From assembly GCA_021234155.1 (NCBI GenBank), contig JAJEKV010000003.1:6512413-6576412 (forward strand): a stretch of 64,000 nt of DNA, read 5' to 3'. The position numbers and the translations under genes were made by a program. The notes under the pieces are model-generated. The model worked only from the letters and a program-made list of their open reading frames with translations. It did not search any database and had not been told where the DNA came from. The first letter of the stretch is position 1. Each line of letters starts with the position of its first letter. This document shows positions 34,701 to 46,300 of this stretch, in pieces. The DNA comes from Isoetes taiwanensis (lineage: Eukaryota > Streptophyta > Lycopodiopsida > Isoetales > Isoetaceae).

Positions 34701-34894
34701 AGCTCTGCCAGGAGATACCACTGTAACTACGGAGGAAGAAAGAAACCCTTTTCCAAAATCCGGCCGGAAGAAATTTATAGGGCAAAAGGTTAAAAGGTAA
34801 AAGGAAAAAAAGATAGAAGTAGGGTAATTATAAGAAGTCCAAGGCTATAAGCACCACCAACAAATAAGCAAAACAACCGAATCTGCTTCATTTC
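31751..34894. other. No gene recognised; small repeats
   Basis: Unassigned DNA. It holds a dispersed repeat (32039-32200, again at 34675-34800) with AAACCCTTTTCCAAAATCCGG-like sequence. It also holds a CTTCA microsatellite at 32246-32273 and a 48-bp tandem duplication at 32341-32434 containing GTAAGTCTGATGCGGTCCTA twice. Short frames (32712-32933, 33140-33322, 34268-34561) show no domain. Confidence 0.5.
32341..32434. repeat. 48-bp tandem duplication
   Basis: Two adjacent copies of a block that starts AGTCATTCG and contains GCATTATGTAAGTCTGATGC. They differ at two or three bases, again next to CTG/CAG-type sites. Confidence 0.85.
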
Positions 34895-35150
34895 ATGGCA
34901 AGCAAGAAGGTTATGGTTTTGCTTTTTGTTTTCATTATTATTATGTGTCTCCTTAGCACAAGGCCGCGCCACCGGGATACTTTCGACCCAAAAATTACTT
35001 CAAAAAAATATAGTCAATAACAATAATGGTTTATTCGGTTTGGAGATTGATGGGGCTTCGGGCTCAACAGCCTGGAACAGGAAGCAAGTGGATTTCAAAG
35101 GTGAATGTTTCCCTTTTGAGTCTTGTGGGGATTTGATGGAAGAGCCTTGA
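34895..35150 (+). CDS. Small secreted-peptide-like frame with one frame break
   Basis: From ATG at 34895 the frame gives MASKKVMVLLFVFIIIMCLL, a clear signal-peptide-like hydrophobic start. It stops at 35021 in that frame. The +1 frame is open from at least 34896 to 35150. It has its own hydrophobic stretch ending SLAQG (a likely signal cleavage) and then about 60 polar residues with two Cys (GECFPFESCGDLMEEP at the end). A one-base slip in the T-rich run 34918-34943 would join them into a peptide of about 85 residues. A TATA-like TTATAAG lies at about 34828. The family is not recognised. It could be a real small-peptide gene with a sequence error, or a relic. Confidence 0.4.
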
Positions 35151-35177
35151 GATTAGACGGAAGTGGCCGGGCTATAG

Positions 35178-35232
35178 AAGGTTTATAGGTTTGTTTCATA
35201 GGAGGTTTATAGGTTTTGTTTCATCGGAGGCC
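35178..35232. repeat. 27-bp tandem duplication
   Basis: Two adjacent copies of GAGGTTTATAGGTTTTGTTT-type sequence, just downstream of the secreted-peptide-like frame. Confidence 0.8.
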
Positions 35233-35939
35233 ACATTATAATTATTGTTGATAATGTTGCCATAATAGACTTTCAATGCTTCTCATATAGATTATTTTTA
35301 ATGAAATAATTTTCAAAGTTCACTTTCCTTATACATTAGAGAAACTTACAAAATACTCTTAATTATTGACTAAATTATCAAAAAGCTTCTTAAACAAATC
35401 CTAATTTAATTTAAAATTTCCCAACTTGCCCATTTTTCCTAACAATCTTCTTGCATAACTTGGATAGGTGGAATTACATTTCTAAAGGGTGATATTGAAG
35501 CATAATTAAGGGCTAGTTTGAATGTATATGGATGTTCACGTACACCTTTACAAAAAGAATATCATAGAAGATAAGAACTCGTATATAATTGTAGGGATTA
35601 GATGTCTGTGTAAAGGGTGATATTGAAGCACAAAAGATAAGCAATTAAGGGCTAGTTTGAATGTATGCGGATGACCACTCACACCTTTTCAAAAGTAATG
35701 TAGGTAGAAGATGAGAACTTCGTAGTATCATTATAGGGACAAAATGGATAGAGCCCGTGCAAATAACTTAAAGAGAATTTCTCCATTTAATTGGTCTAAT
35801 CCTAGACCCATAAATGGCACATGCCTATTTATATTCAAATCTCGTATATAGCATGAAATTTAAGATACCATTATCTTAACATATATAAACAAGAAATTTA
35901 ATGCGTCCTACGGTGCATGTTCGAGTTTTAGCATGTTCC

Positions 35940-36665
35940 TACGTGCAAGTTCTTGTCGTGCCCTACATTCTAAAAGAATCTCTTGAGAATACTCTAAATT
36001 CATAGATTCTCAAAGATTCTACCAAGGTTCTAAGACTCTTAGAGGTTTCGTGAGCATTTCTCTAAATTTTATAAGATTCCCTCTAGATTCCATTAGATTT
36101 CCCTAGATTCTCCAAGATTCTATGAAGATCCCCTTGGATTCCCTTAGATTCCTTTAGATTTTATGAGATTGCCCTAGGTTCCCTTACATTACATGAGATT
36201 CAAAGAGATTCTATAAAGATTCCCTTAGATGCTCTAAGATTTCATCAACATTTTCCTAGATTCCCTTAGATTTTATGAAGATTCCTTTAGATCCCCCAGA
36301 TTTTAAGAGATTCCCTTAGGCTTGTAAATATTTTTCTAGATTCTCTTACATTTTATAAGATTTTCTTAGATTCTATTAGATTCTTCTGGATTCCTTTACA
36401 TTCTAGAACTTTTTAGAACATTCTAAGACTTTCTGGAACATTCTAAGACTTTCAATATATTCTAGAACTTTTCGGAAGTATTTCCCTAGATTTCCTTATA
36501 TTCTGTAGATTCTCCTACATTCTAGAACATTCTAAAACTTATTAGAACAATTTGGAACTTTCTGGAAGAATTTTCTTAGATCCCCCCTAGATTCTCTTAT
36601 GTTCTAGAACTTTCTAAAGAGCCTTCCAGAACATTCTAGAACTTTCTTGAACTAGCTAGAACGTT
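35940..36665. repeat. Degenerate TTC/GAA-rich tract
   Basis: About 700 bases of loosely repeated 10-20-bp units of the form TTCCCTTAGATT, later TTCTAGAACTTTCTGGAACA. The right third (36395-36661) is rich in alternating TTC and GAA at 5-bp spacing. At 36624-36651 six consecutive units (TTCCAGAACATTCTAGAACT and onward) fit the heat-shock element pattern. It most likely arose by expansion of a short palindromic unit. Confidence 0.75.
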
Positions 36666-36729
36666 ATAGTCTATTTTATCTTAATGGGAAAATTACCCTT
36701 AAGTATATTTGAAACATAAATTATTCTTA

Positions 36730-36900
36730 GAGTTAATGCTTGGTCTAGTGGTTAGCATGGGGGGCTGAGGGGTCAATGGCCAGGGTTCGAATGCCCACAT
36801 AACATAAAAATTTTAAAAGCCTTTTCCTAAGGGATGAGCATTCAACTTGGGCCGTAGAATCTTGGACTCGATCACGGGTCGAGATCTCACCACGTGACAA
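36730..36900 (+). repeat. tRNA-Glu-like SINE
   Basis: TGGTCTAGTGGTTAGCATG at about 36731 matches the box A region of plant tRNA-Glu. GGTTCGAATGCC at about 36784 matches box B, with tRNA-like spacing. The 5' and 3' acceptor arms do not pair, so it is not a functional tRNA. The following 110 bases would be the SINE body. The exact ends and target duplication were not found. Confidence 0.65.
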
Positions 36901-36967
36901 TAATTAAAGCAATATGATATGATCTATTATATATAATTCCCAAAGTTATGTGCACCGTAGGATATGT

Positions 36968-36996
36968 GGGTCTAAGTTAGATATTGGGGTACAAAA
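36968..36996 (+). repeat. Left terminal inverted repeat
   Basis: 29 bp, exact reverse complement of 41924-41952. Beyond it the two ends diverge at once. Confidence 0.93.
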
Positions 36997-38046
36997 AAGC
37001 GCGACAAGCAGAAGCGGATAAAGCGGGTAAAGCTCGAGCAAAACGTACCTTTTCGCCGACCTCAAATCCAGCTCCGAATCAGAAGAACTAAGCATTCCGG
37101 CAGAGTTTCCCTTCTGGGTGCATGAAACTAAGTGATCAACATACATGTTATCAATCTTTCTTTCCGCATTTTATCAACCTTTCTGCATCGGTGTTCGGGG
37201 GCCTTTAACACTCCCGTTTCCGCATCTCCATTATCACTGTCTAACTCTTGGGCATCCTGAAAAGCTTATACTAAGAATAACGTTAACGTCTTCCGAGTAC
37301 TTGAATCGTGGGGAATCAATGAACATGCCTGTTTACCTGCTAGCTTCCATCAACTGCTTGCATTTGAACACAGTCAAGCTTTCACTTTACTCAAAGACCA
37401 CAGGTTTCTATCATATAATCTGTTGGGATTTATAGTCTCATAAATGTTGTTTTAGAACAGGTCCATCATATCATTCGTTGGGATATAGTTTCTCAAGCAT
37501 TGTTTTGGATTCGTTTTACATGTTTACTGTTCTCTATTTTGTAATGAGAATGGTAGCAATGATGTAAGTTCTCCTATTATGGACAGAATGCATTTCAGCA
37601 AGCATAAGCTGCCCAAAGTGATATTTTTGAGCACTTCATTGGATGGAATAGGTATATGCATGAGCGAATAATTCATATCCTTCGCATGTCTGGTGTTCGG
37701 ATCTTATGTTGCATGTCTGGTGTTTGGATGAGATGATAAGTAAGCTAAAAATGTCATCTTAGATGGGAGATGTCATGTCTTGTTGTATGAAATACCTACT
37801 GTTAAATTCTGCCACACTCATTCATCCTGAAAACTGCAAGATCCCATGGGTACCACCCATTTGGATGTTGGCTTGGAGTTTTGACTTAAAACTTTATGTA
37901 TGGCTTAAGGGTATCAATGAGTATATATTGGCCAAGTTTCCAATCATTCTAAGTTCTCAAACTCAAGATATTATAAGTTGTATCAGACTTTTGCTGCAGA
38001 AAACAGTTTTTGCACATCTAAGGTTCCCCCTATGAAATTTCAGCAG

Positions 38047-38540
38047 TACTTTGAATTAGCTTTTGTAATTTGGCAAGCACTTGAATAACTTTGAGGATGA
38101 CTTGCTTGCCAAACCTCAGCTTCAAATAATAATGTTTGCCTCCTCAAAATAGGTCTGATACAGACGTAGAAAAACTGGTCTAAAAAGTTTTTCCTTCACA
38201 AATCAAGACAAAGAGCAAAAATAAGAAAATAGATCTTGTACTTTGAATTAGCTTTTGTAATTTGTGGAGCACTTGAATAAACTTAAAGATGACATGCTTG
38301 CCAAATCTCAGCTTCAAATAATACTGTTTCCCTCCTCTAAATAGGTCTGATATAGAACTAGAAAAACTGGGTCCTTCACAAAGACAAAAAGCAAAAATAG
38401 ATCTTATACTTTGAATTAGCTTTTGTAATTTGGCAAACACTTGAATAACTTTAAGTATGCTTGCCTGCCAAATCTCAGCTTCATATAATAATGTTTTGCA
38501 ACTCAAAATAGCTCTGATACAGACCTAATTTTGTCTTGAT
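38047..38540. repeat. Three tandem copies of a ~170-190-bp unit
   Basis: Copies start at 38047, 38239 and 38407, each with TACTTTGAATTAGCTTTTGT, then ACTTGAATAA and TAGGTCTGATA. They lie inside the TIR element, in the part downstream of the minus-strand gene. Confidence 0.88.
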
Positions 38541-38754
38541 TTGTGAAAGACAAAAAGCATAAATTAGAAGGCATTTTAACAAATACGATATGATCCAGGT
38601 CCTGTTCTTCAAAATATTGGGTCTTCAAGCAATAATACTCTGTATTACAAAGTAATTGCTCAAACACATCTTCAAAACATCAAAGAAAATATGATAAATA
38701 ACATTACTGAATCATAGCAATGAATATAGCAAAAGTAATCCCTTTTTTTGTTCT

Positions 38755-38910
38755 TTGCAAGATCAAAGTGTTAAACATCTTTGCAAAATCAAAATGTTAA
38801 ACACAAGCATGCAGCCAAATGAGATGTCAGGGATTGAACCTAACAAAATCAAAGGTCTGAACACAAACATACAGCCAATTGAGATGTCAGGTATTGAACC
38901 TGAGAAACCA
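38755..38910. repeat. ~60-bp tandem duplication with box-B-like sequence
   Basis: Two copies contain GAGATGTCAGG.ATTGAACCT. On the minus strand this reads AGGTTCAAT.CCTGACATC, resembling a tRNA box B. No box A is found at tRNA spacing, so a SINE call is not supported. Confidence 0.6.
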
Positions 38911-39367
38911 AAAAATCTCTCCTTTTTTTTCTTTCTTCTATTTCCACCATCTTTATACCTGAAGTTCATGGAGGTTTATACTTCTGGCCACCATGATAAC
39001 TAGAAATTAAGTATTATAGTTATCCGGGAATCCAATTGAAACATGAAGTCCTTCCCAATCATCATCACTGTTTTTGCTGCACAAGAAGACCTTTTTTGCT
39101 TCAGATCTTGGCATCTAAAAAATGAAATCAATTCTAGAGGTACAATAAAGCAAGAAATAAATCGATTCTCTGTAGCTTCCCCTTGCTACAAAAGATCCTA
39201 AACCAAGTGTTGGCATCATAGACCATAATTGAATTTCATAGACCACCAAAAGAACCTTAATTGAATGGAATATAGACCATAAAATAGCAGAATGGAGATA
39301 ATGATATTCAATGAGCACTAATGCTTACAACATTCATTAGTACTTTGGAAGGGAAAGGTGCCTTGTG

Positions 39368-41618
39368 CTAGAATGAACTTATGAACAAATTGCAGCCATT
39401 AGTTCTTATACGAATAAGCAAGTCACAGAAATATAAGCCATGTGGAATCCAATATATGAGACACTGAAATTTAACCACTAAAAAATGTAATAGCTCACTT
39501 GCCAGTGAACCTTGCCTTTCTTTTTCCTTCTCTTCTTCATTTTCTTTGTCATTGTCATCACCAGCCTTTGCCCCTTCTGCAAGAAGTTCTAGACCCCTGC
39601 TGCTGCTTCCTCCCCCATGCTTGAGTTTTCTACCTGCATGGAAAGACTTTTGATGTTGCTTCTTCCACACCTCCATCCATGCATCTGCCAAAGTGGTTGG
39701 AGAAGCAATATCAGGACTGCTCTCCACATCTTCAGCATATCCTTTTGATGCAGGTGAAGTGTCTTCAATGCTGAAGAAAGAATTTTTTTTGCAGGCGTTT
39801 TGAAAAAATCTGAAACTGCATGAACATTGTAAAATAAACAACAACACAAACACTGAACATAAACAGCTACATAACCAAACAAAATGTCAAGTAACCTTTG
39901 AAAGGAGATTTAGTAGGTGATGTAATTGGTGTAGTTTCCTTTGACAGGTTTGCCGGTTTGACAGGACTATGCTTGTCAACATCATAAAACTCTTCGCCTT
40001 CCAAAAAACCAAATAACAAATTACTTACATAATTCTAAAATATCCAAAGTAATGAACAAATAACAAGCAGACATACCTTGTTTCTTTATAACCTTTGTTT
40101 TCTTCTGACTTCGAGTTATCCTTCTTTTTGGTTTCCTGTCAGGTACAAAATTCTGGCTACTGGGCTGTGAACAAAAAGAACTCGTGCTTGCTTCAGCTTC
40201 AGAATACCTCTTTTTTCAGCTTGCCATTGTCTTCTCCATCACTATTTTCCGTTTCACTCTCTTCATTCTCTTCATCACTTGCCTGCTTTATATTATCCTG
40301 TTTCCAATTTTCTTTGTATCCCAATTCTGTCAAAATGCTTTTTGGGATATCAGACCCACATTCTGGCAGCACACAGTGCATAGAGTCCAGCACAACATTG
40401 AAGCAAAATAAGTGGTACATGTGACCACAAGACAGCTTTACATGCATTCATAATCTTGTGCAAACAATAAGCCATATACCTTGTAACTTTCCTCAGTAGT
40501 GAACAGTGGAAAGTTGTACTCACCCATGCCAACCTTCATCCTCGGGTTCTTGGTCTGCTGCTGCAAAACTGATACCTATTTGGCCCTCCAATGCCAAATA
40601 GACATTTTTGCTTGATAATTTCCAATGTCTTCCTTCAGATCTTCAATCTTACATTTTAAGTTCTGCAAATCTGCTGGGTTGCATTTCTTCAAGGTTTGTT
40701 CGAGCAGCTTTTTAGTGTCTCTTCCTCCCTCAAAAAGTTCTGGATGATGTCCTTCACAGCAGATGGTTCATTCAACCCTTCCAACACTTCTCTTTGACTT
40801 GATTTTTCCTGTATTTGAGATGCTATCAAGTCTGCTGTCTCCTTAACAAAATAAAGGCCTCCTTCCAGTTTGTTCTCTTCCTTCTGAAGCTGCTTTTATG
40901 TGTGTCATGATGTTTTGTATGTTCACTTCAAACTTGCTGCACTCTCCTTTTCCTTTCTTTACCTATGAAGATTTAAACGAATCGGCAGCAAATGCAGACC
41001 AGTTTACCTCATAGTTCTTAGGGTTCAGGCGTGGCTTCATGGTGTTAGACCATGCAAATGCTCTGACAAAGCATGTCCTTACTTCATTGTTTGTCAAGCC
41101 ATACTGATATATCCTGGCAAGCAGATTCTGCAGCAAAAACTCAAACTCGGACCTCACCTCCTTCACATAAACCTTTCCTTTCACCAATGGAGTCTTCCAG
41201 ACTTGCAAGAAGCCTGAGTCTGAAACATCAGACTTCTTCAGCATTTTCGGCAACAGACCAGAGTTGTTGAGAGCCCTGTACTTGCAAAACTCAAACTCTG
41301 TCCTGGCAAAGAAGCTGCAAAGAAAAAAAATCACAAATTCAATAGAATGCAAGCAAAACAAGCAACCCAATTGGCCATTTTTGGAAAAAAAAAACTTACT
41401 CCTGAAGGATCAGCTGAAGCGCCTGAGTGTGCCATGTCTGATACAACAAACTTGAAGCCTGAAATCAAAGAGAAGTTCGAATGAAAGAAATCAAAAAAGC
41501 AAACAGAAGGAACTCCGGAACGCGTGTAAAACCACCCTCCAGAAGTGATGGATAGGCGCCTACCCCCAAGCCCTTCATGACGGCCCTTCTGGGAAAATTT
41601 GAAGTCGCTTTTCTTCAT
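39368..41618 (-). CDS. Unrecognised multi-exon gene with RING-like Cys/His cluster
   Basis: Reading right to left, an upstream exon holds MAHSGASADPSG, followed by a GTAAGT donor at about 41397. A 130-residue block ends at 40963 (FEFCKYRALNNSGLLPKMLK, then FEFLLQNLLARIYQYGLTNN). Frame-shifted Glu/Lys-rich coiled-coil-like sequence spans about 40930-40600. A Cys/His cluster follows (LSCGHMYHLFCF, then CVLPECG) at 40330-40447, then an acidic tract, and a basic NLS-like RKPKRRITRSQKKTK near 40110. The final exons hold TSPASKGYAEDVESSPDIAS and an acidic Lys/Glu end. This suggests a nuclear protein with a RING- or zinc-type fold. Exon frames do not all join cleanly, so either exon limits are wrong or errors break it. 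The family and any transposition role are unknown. Confidence 0.5.
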
Positions 41619-41923
41619 CTATCCATTTAGAATCGTGTTGTACAGAGAATTGTGTTGTACAGAGAAAGCGTGTTGTACAAAGAAAATTCTATTTAGGGGT
41701 ACAACACCGGATCATGCTTCCCGCCATAGCCAAATCCTATTAACTCTCCACGCCATCTCACAACAACCCCGCCAAATTGATTCTGTACCGAATTTGATTT
41801 TGCGGGTAGCCATGTCATCGATCCGGAAGCAATTTGCTAAAAACGGATCATCATGTTCCCGCTCTCCAAGCACCTCCAAGCACAGCGGACCAAGCACGAA
41901 AAGCAGCGCGTCCGGACGGGTGC

Positions 41924-41952
41924 TTTTGTACCCCAATATCTAACTTAGACCC
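41924..41952 (-). repeat. Right terminal inverted repeat
   Basis: 29 bp, exact reverse complement of 36968-36996, followed directly by the duplicated ATGT. Confidence 0.93.
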
Positions 41953-41956
41953 ATGT

Positions 41957-42240
41957 GCCAAGCCAAGTGAGCCGTAAGATCTCGGATCAACCTAGACCGT
42001 AGGATCGATTACATATAATTCCCAAAGCCATGTGCACCGTAGGATGTGTCCCAAAGCAACGTGAGCCGTAGGATCTCGGACCGACGATCAGAATCAGATC
42101 AACCTGGACGGTAGGATTGCCTACATATAATCTACAAACAAACTCCCAAGCCATCTGGGCCATAGAACACGTCCCAAAGCCACGTGAGCCGTAGGATCTC
42201 GGATCAACGGCCGGATTCAGAAGGACAAACATAAGAACAT
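41957..42240. repeat. Imperfect ~110-bp tandem units
   Basis: Units built from CGTGAGCCGTAGGATCTCGG, ACATATAAT and CCCAAAGCCA recur at about 41965, 42065 and 42180. The left flank of the TIR element (36930-36963) is part of the same array. AT-rich DNA near 42440-42560 is also repeated at 35762-35880. Confidence 0.8.
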
Positions 42241-42977
42241 ATATATGTTATGATATGATATTGTAGGTTGATTCCTCTAGAACATTATTCTGAAATTCCT
42301 ATCTAGAATTTTGACACCTCAGCCAACTTCGTGCGCAACACTTCTCCATAAAAAAATTTGAAACGTATAATAAATTGAGGCAAAGGAACAATCGAAAGCT
42401 CCAAAGGCGGAGGGAAAAAATGGATCGATGGAGCAGTCAGCGAGAGGGCTCCATTTAATTGATCTAATCCTAGACCTATTTGTATTCAAATCTGGTATAG
42501 TATGTGATTCTAGCATGAAATTTAGGATACTAATATTATCTACTCTTATATAATCGATATAAGCCAAGATTCGATTCCCATATTCCTTGGATTCCCGTCC
42601 GGGGAAAAAAATAGGGTGCTCGTGTGAAAAAAAAGGAAAAATAAGAACCGTATCAGGGTGGACATCTGTCAATCGAAGATATTTTTATTGTGACAAATGG
42701 CAGTCGTGACTTCGTCTCGTCGTTGATCTTATCTGCTTCTTATCTAATTCTGAAGGACTCTGCTCCGTCAAATGCTCTTCCTGCCAGTTCGTTTGCTCCA
42801 TTCCGGCGAGCTCTCCTTTCACCGCCGCCATAACCCAGGTAGTAAAAAAATTTGTGTGTCTGTGATGCATCTCTTTGGCTATGGTTCTTTCTGGCATGGT
42901 TCGCCCTTTGGTCAGGTTGATCGCATCCCCGGTTCTTGGGTCCGATCAATGCCATCAAGCATGGCCGCTTCCAATTC

Positions 42978-43353
42978 ATGCAAATCCGAACAGAGAGGCC
43001 TGCTTTGTGCCACCGGAAACTGGGGACTTCTTGGGTGTTCTATTATCAGGCCTCTTCTTTCTAAAGGCTACCATGCCCGCTGCACAATTAGCATCACACC
43101 AGGTTAGATTTGTTAATGTGGAAAAAGAAATTTCCCTTTTTTCTGCCATCTAAAATGGCTATCTCATTTCTAAATTTTGCAAAACCCGGAGCATGCAAGT
43201 TTGATTAATGTAATCTTGCTGTGCAGAGGTGAGTCATGAGCTTGTGCATGCTTATTTGCTTAGCTACAACAGCCTTTCTAAGGCCATTAATGGTTGTGAA
43301 GGAGTCTTCCATGTTCCTGCTCCACATGAAATAATTGGCACTAGAGATTATCC
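42978..43353 (+). pseudogene. Cinnamoyl-CoA reductase/DFR-like gene fragment (two exons)
   Basis: Exon 1 (about 42978-43103) reads LLCATGNWGLLGCSIIRPLL followed by SKGYHARCTIS, which resembles the Rossmann-fold start of extended SDR enzymes, where NAD(P)-binding G.xGxxG is expected. Here the middle glycine pattern is altered. Exon 2 (about 43228-43353) reads LLSYNSLSKAINGCEGVFHV followed by PAPHEII, the second exon of the CCR/DFR family. Donors (CAG/GTTAGA at 43103, CCA/GTAAGT at 43353) and the acceptor GTGCAG are present. No third exon with the KNWYCxxK-type catalytic region was found to 46854. It is a truncated relic of a phenylpropanoid-type reductase gene. Confidence 0.7.
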
Positions 43354-46300
43354 AGTAAGTTTGGTAAAGTTTCCTCTGGTTTTTTGTTGCAAAACTAAAG
43401 GTTACGGGCGATTTAAAGGGAAAATGCTTAATCTCCTTTATTCTTCATGTTTAATCGATGAGCCGTCGGTTGTTACTTTATTTTTCCGTTTAATCCTGTT
43501 GCAAGGACGTCTCTGATCTTTGAATCATACACAGTTTTCCCTTTGTTCCAGCAGAGGTTTTGCCTTTTCCAATTTCGTGCGGTGATGTTGACATGGGTTT
43601 GGAGCTGCTGAAAATAAGCCAGGCAATGGATAGGACATTTTCCAGATTTTCGGAAATAGGCTGGTTGGTTGTGCTGGGATAATAGCCACAGGTAGGCTTT
43701 ATGTCGTTTGTTTTTTTGCCGGAGTTGAGCTCTGTATAAATCGGGAGACTTCATGCCAGTTTAGGGAAAGTAAAGCCAAAGGACACCAAGGTAGCTATTT
43801 GCATTATACTTCATATTGTCTTTTTTTGTCTGGTTGACATTAAAGTCCGGTCAATATTTTTATTGTTTCTTGAAGGCGAGGGAGCAAGCGACCTTAAAGC
43901 AATCTACTACAAAACAAGGAGTTCAAGTTGATCCAAGTGCATTAAGTGTTGTTAGATTTCCTACTTCCACTCGGGGGGTGACGAAGATCTGGTTTTGAAA
44001 GCTTCGATTGATGGAGATGAGCGACAAGGCGTCTCACCATAGTCTCACCATAGCACCGCCCATTTGTCCCATTGTTGGGCCTGAATCACAAATATTGTCA
44101 CATTCCATGAAGCAAACTTTGATAAAAGCCCAAAGTAAGGAAGATGTCGAAGTTCTTGTTTGATTCTTTCTATCCTAGAGGTTAAATTTACGAGTCTCTT
44201 ACGTAGAGGGCTGCGGAAGGGAACTTGTTGGCTTCGAGGAAATAGAAATGTGGAACACTGAAGTCCTTAGTGAAGCTTCTTCCCATACAAGTCCAACAAA
44301 TGCGGTGATTTTATAGCTTGAAGTCGGCATGGAGGGTGCTGTGTTGCCAAATCTCAAACTATCCCATGTGCTACATAAAAAATGAGCGTCCTGCCATCAT
44401 CGAGCTTCAAAAGCCTGTTTTTTGTCGTGAATTGGGTTTGCGGGGCTTCCAACTCTCTGATTCATGCGGTTATGTGGTATATGCATATCTCGCATTTCCT
44501 CATTCTAAAAAAATGATCTGAGAACAAGAAGCAGGGAACACGGAATAGGGAATGGATCTTCCAAATGGTGATTCTAATTTCTTTGCATTACGATTACGCA
44601 AAGGGCGAGGACATAATCTTTTAAGCGTGATTCACCAAAATTGTTGGTAAGGCAAGCCTGACTTCATGTCAAATTATAAATGTTCTGCAATAGTATAGGT
44701 AATTGAGTCCTGCTTTTAATATAATAGGATAGAATTTAAAAGAATTCTAAATTGAGATATACTTATCTATAGTCAGAAAAAAAAATAGATATTCTTCTCC
44801 TCAGAAATGATGGCCTAGCTCGCATATATTATTTATAAATTTTCTGAATCATGTTATCGACAGTGATTGTTGTCTGATGCCTAACAAAAGCCATTGATTT
44901 TAAACATCCGTAGTTCTTAGGCTCCTTTAGCGTTATCTATAATTTCACCTTGTCCCATTGTCTAAATGGTCACAGATTTGGTTTTATTTTTCATCAGATT
45001 TGTTGTGTGTAATTTTTAACCCAGGATTCCCTTCTGCTAGATGTTTGTAATTCACTAAACATTGTGCTAAGACTGTTAATGGACATCACCTCTGTCTTGC
45101 AATCAAAACAGCAAAGCATTGAAGTCCTTGCTTACTGACATATTGTTGCATTTTACTTGCATGATATATAACTCCTTTGGCACCCTTTACTTCATTTTTC
45201 GATTGCTGGCCCAAAAATATGCGGGCATTTTTATTTCTGATCACAACTCAATCATTGAGGATATTAAGAAGCTAAAGCTTTACGCAATAGCTTGATCTAG
45301 CGTGCATCATTGGCATCTGTCATTTGAATCACCTTGCAAAGGCACTTTGTGCCACATTGTGTTTAAATATATAAAACATTATGCGTGTTGTATTATTCAG
45401 AATATTGGAATAATGGTTAGCCTCATAAGGCAAGCTCCTTAAAACTGATTGTTTTAAAAACATCTTTCAAGATCGTCATGGTTTCCCAATTGTAGAATTC
45501 TAATTTTGACTAAAGAATCCCAATAATTGAAGATTCTCATGTTGGATTCCCAATTGAAGGATTTTGATTTTGGCTTAAGAATCTTACTCCCAAAAGATAA
45601 AAACCAAGTTGCTACATTGCATTGAGTTGTCAGTAGTACATTGAACATTGATGAAGATGTTATTTTAGAAATTTGGGAAAGGATCAGTATTAGTTTCTGG
45701 AATTGTTAAGTTCCACTGGTTGCAAGATTTATTTCGGGCAAGATATTTGGAGCATTAGCTTCCAACCACATCAGACAGATCTTAAGTTGAGCTTAGGCAT
45801 CATGGTTGAGGCACATTCTTAGGAATATGAATGAGAGTAGCTTCCAACCACATTAGGCAGATCTTAAGTTGAGCTTAGGCATCATGGCGAGGCACATTCT
45901 TAGGAATATGAATGAGAGTCTGAGAGAGATGCGAATAAGAAAATATAATTTTTCAAGTCAAGCAAAATCTAATCTTTGCCATGCCTTCTTACTGTAATTA
46001 GAGGATAACTTCGAATTTGTTGGATATAATAACATGTATTGTGATAGATTTCATATATAATTCTTGGTCCTATCATTCTTATTGCATTGTTTTTTACATG
46101 GCGTTCTTGAAACTCTTAAGTTACTTCTCACGTGTTTGTCCCAACACTTGATTTTGATGCAAGGCTTGGTTGAAAGGAAATCGTTCGAATACTACATCGT
46201 GAAAAATGTGCACCCTCACAGTACTCAAGGAAAAGTCTCCTCTTGACATGTGTGATCTTTAGAACAAGATTGTGTTAAGTATTAGCATAAAGAGATGGAC

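Larger units (their letters stand above)
36968..41952 (-). mobile_element. TIR element of 4,985 bp, class not assigned
   Basis: Perfect 29-bp terminal inverted repeats (starting GGGTCTAAGTTAGATATTGG) at 36968-36996 and 41924-41952 are flanked by a 4-bp duplication ATGT (36964-36967 and 41953-41956). The outer flanks rejoin into one of the repeated units of the 41957-42240 array. The interior holds a minus-strand multi-exon gene with no transposase I recognise. A 4-bp duplication excludes hAT (8), MULE (9), Tc1 (2) and CACTA/Harbinger (3). Families with 4-bp duplications such as Sola, Ginger or piggyBac remain, or a non-autonomous element carrying a captured gene. Confidence 0.88.

Noticed and set aside
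36731-36800. Functional tRNA-Glu gene
   Set aside because: Box A and box B match, but the acceptor and anticodon stems do not pair, so it is a SINE head.
38755-38910. SINE on the minus strand
   Set aside because: Box-B-like sequence is duplicated but no box A lies at tRNA spacing.
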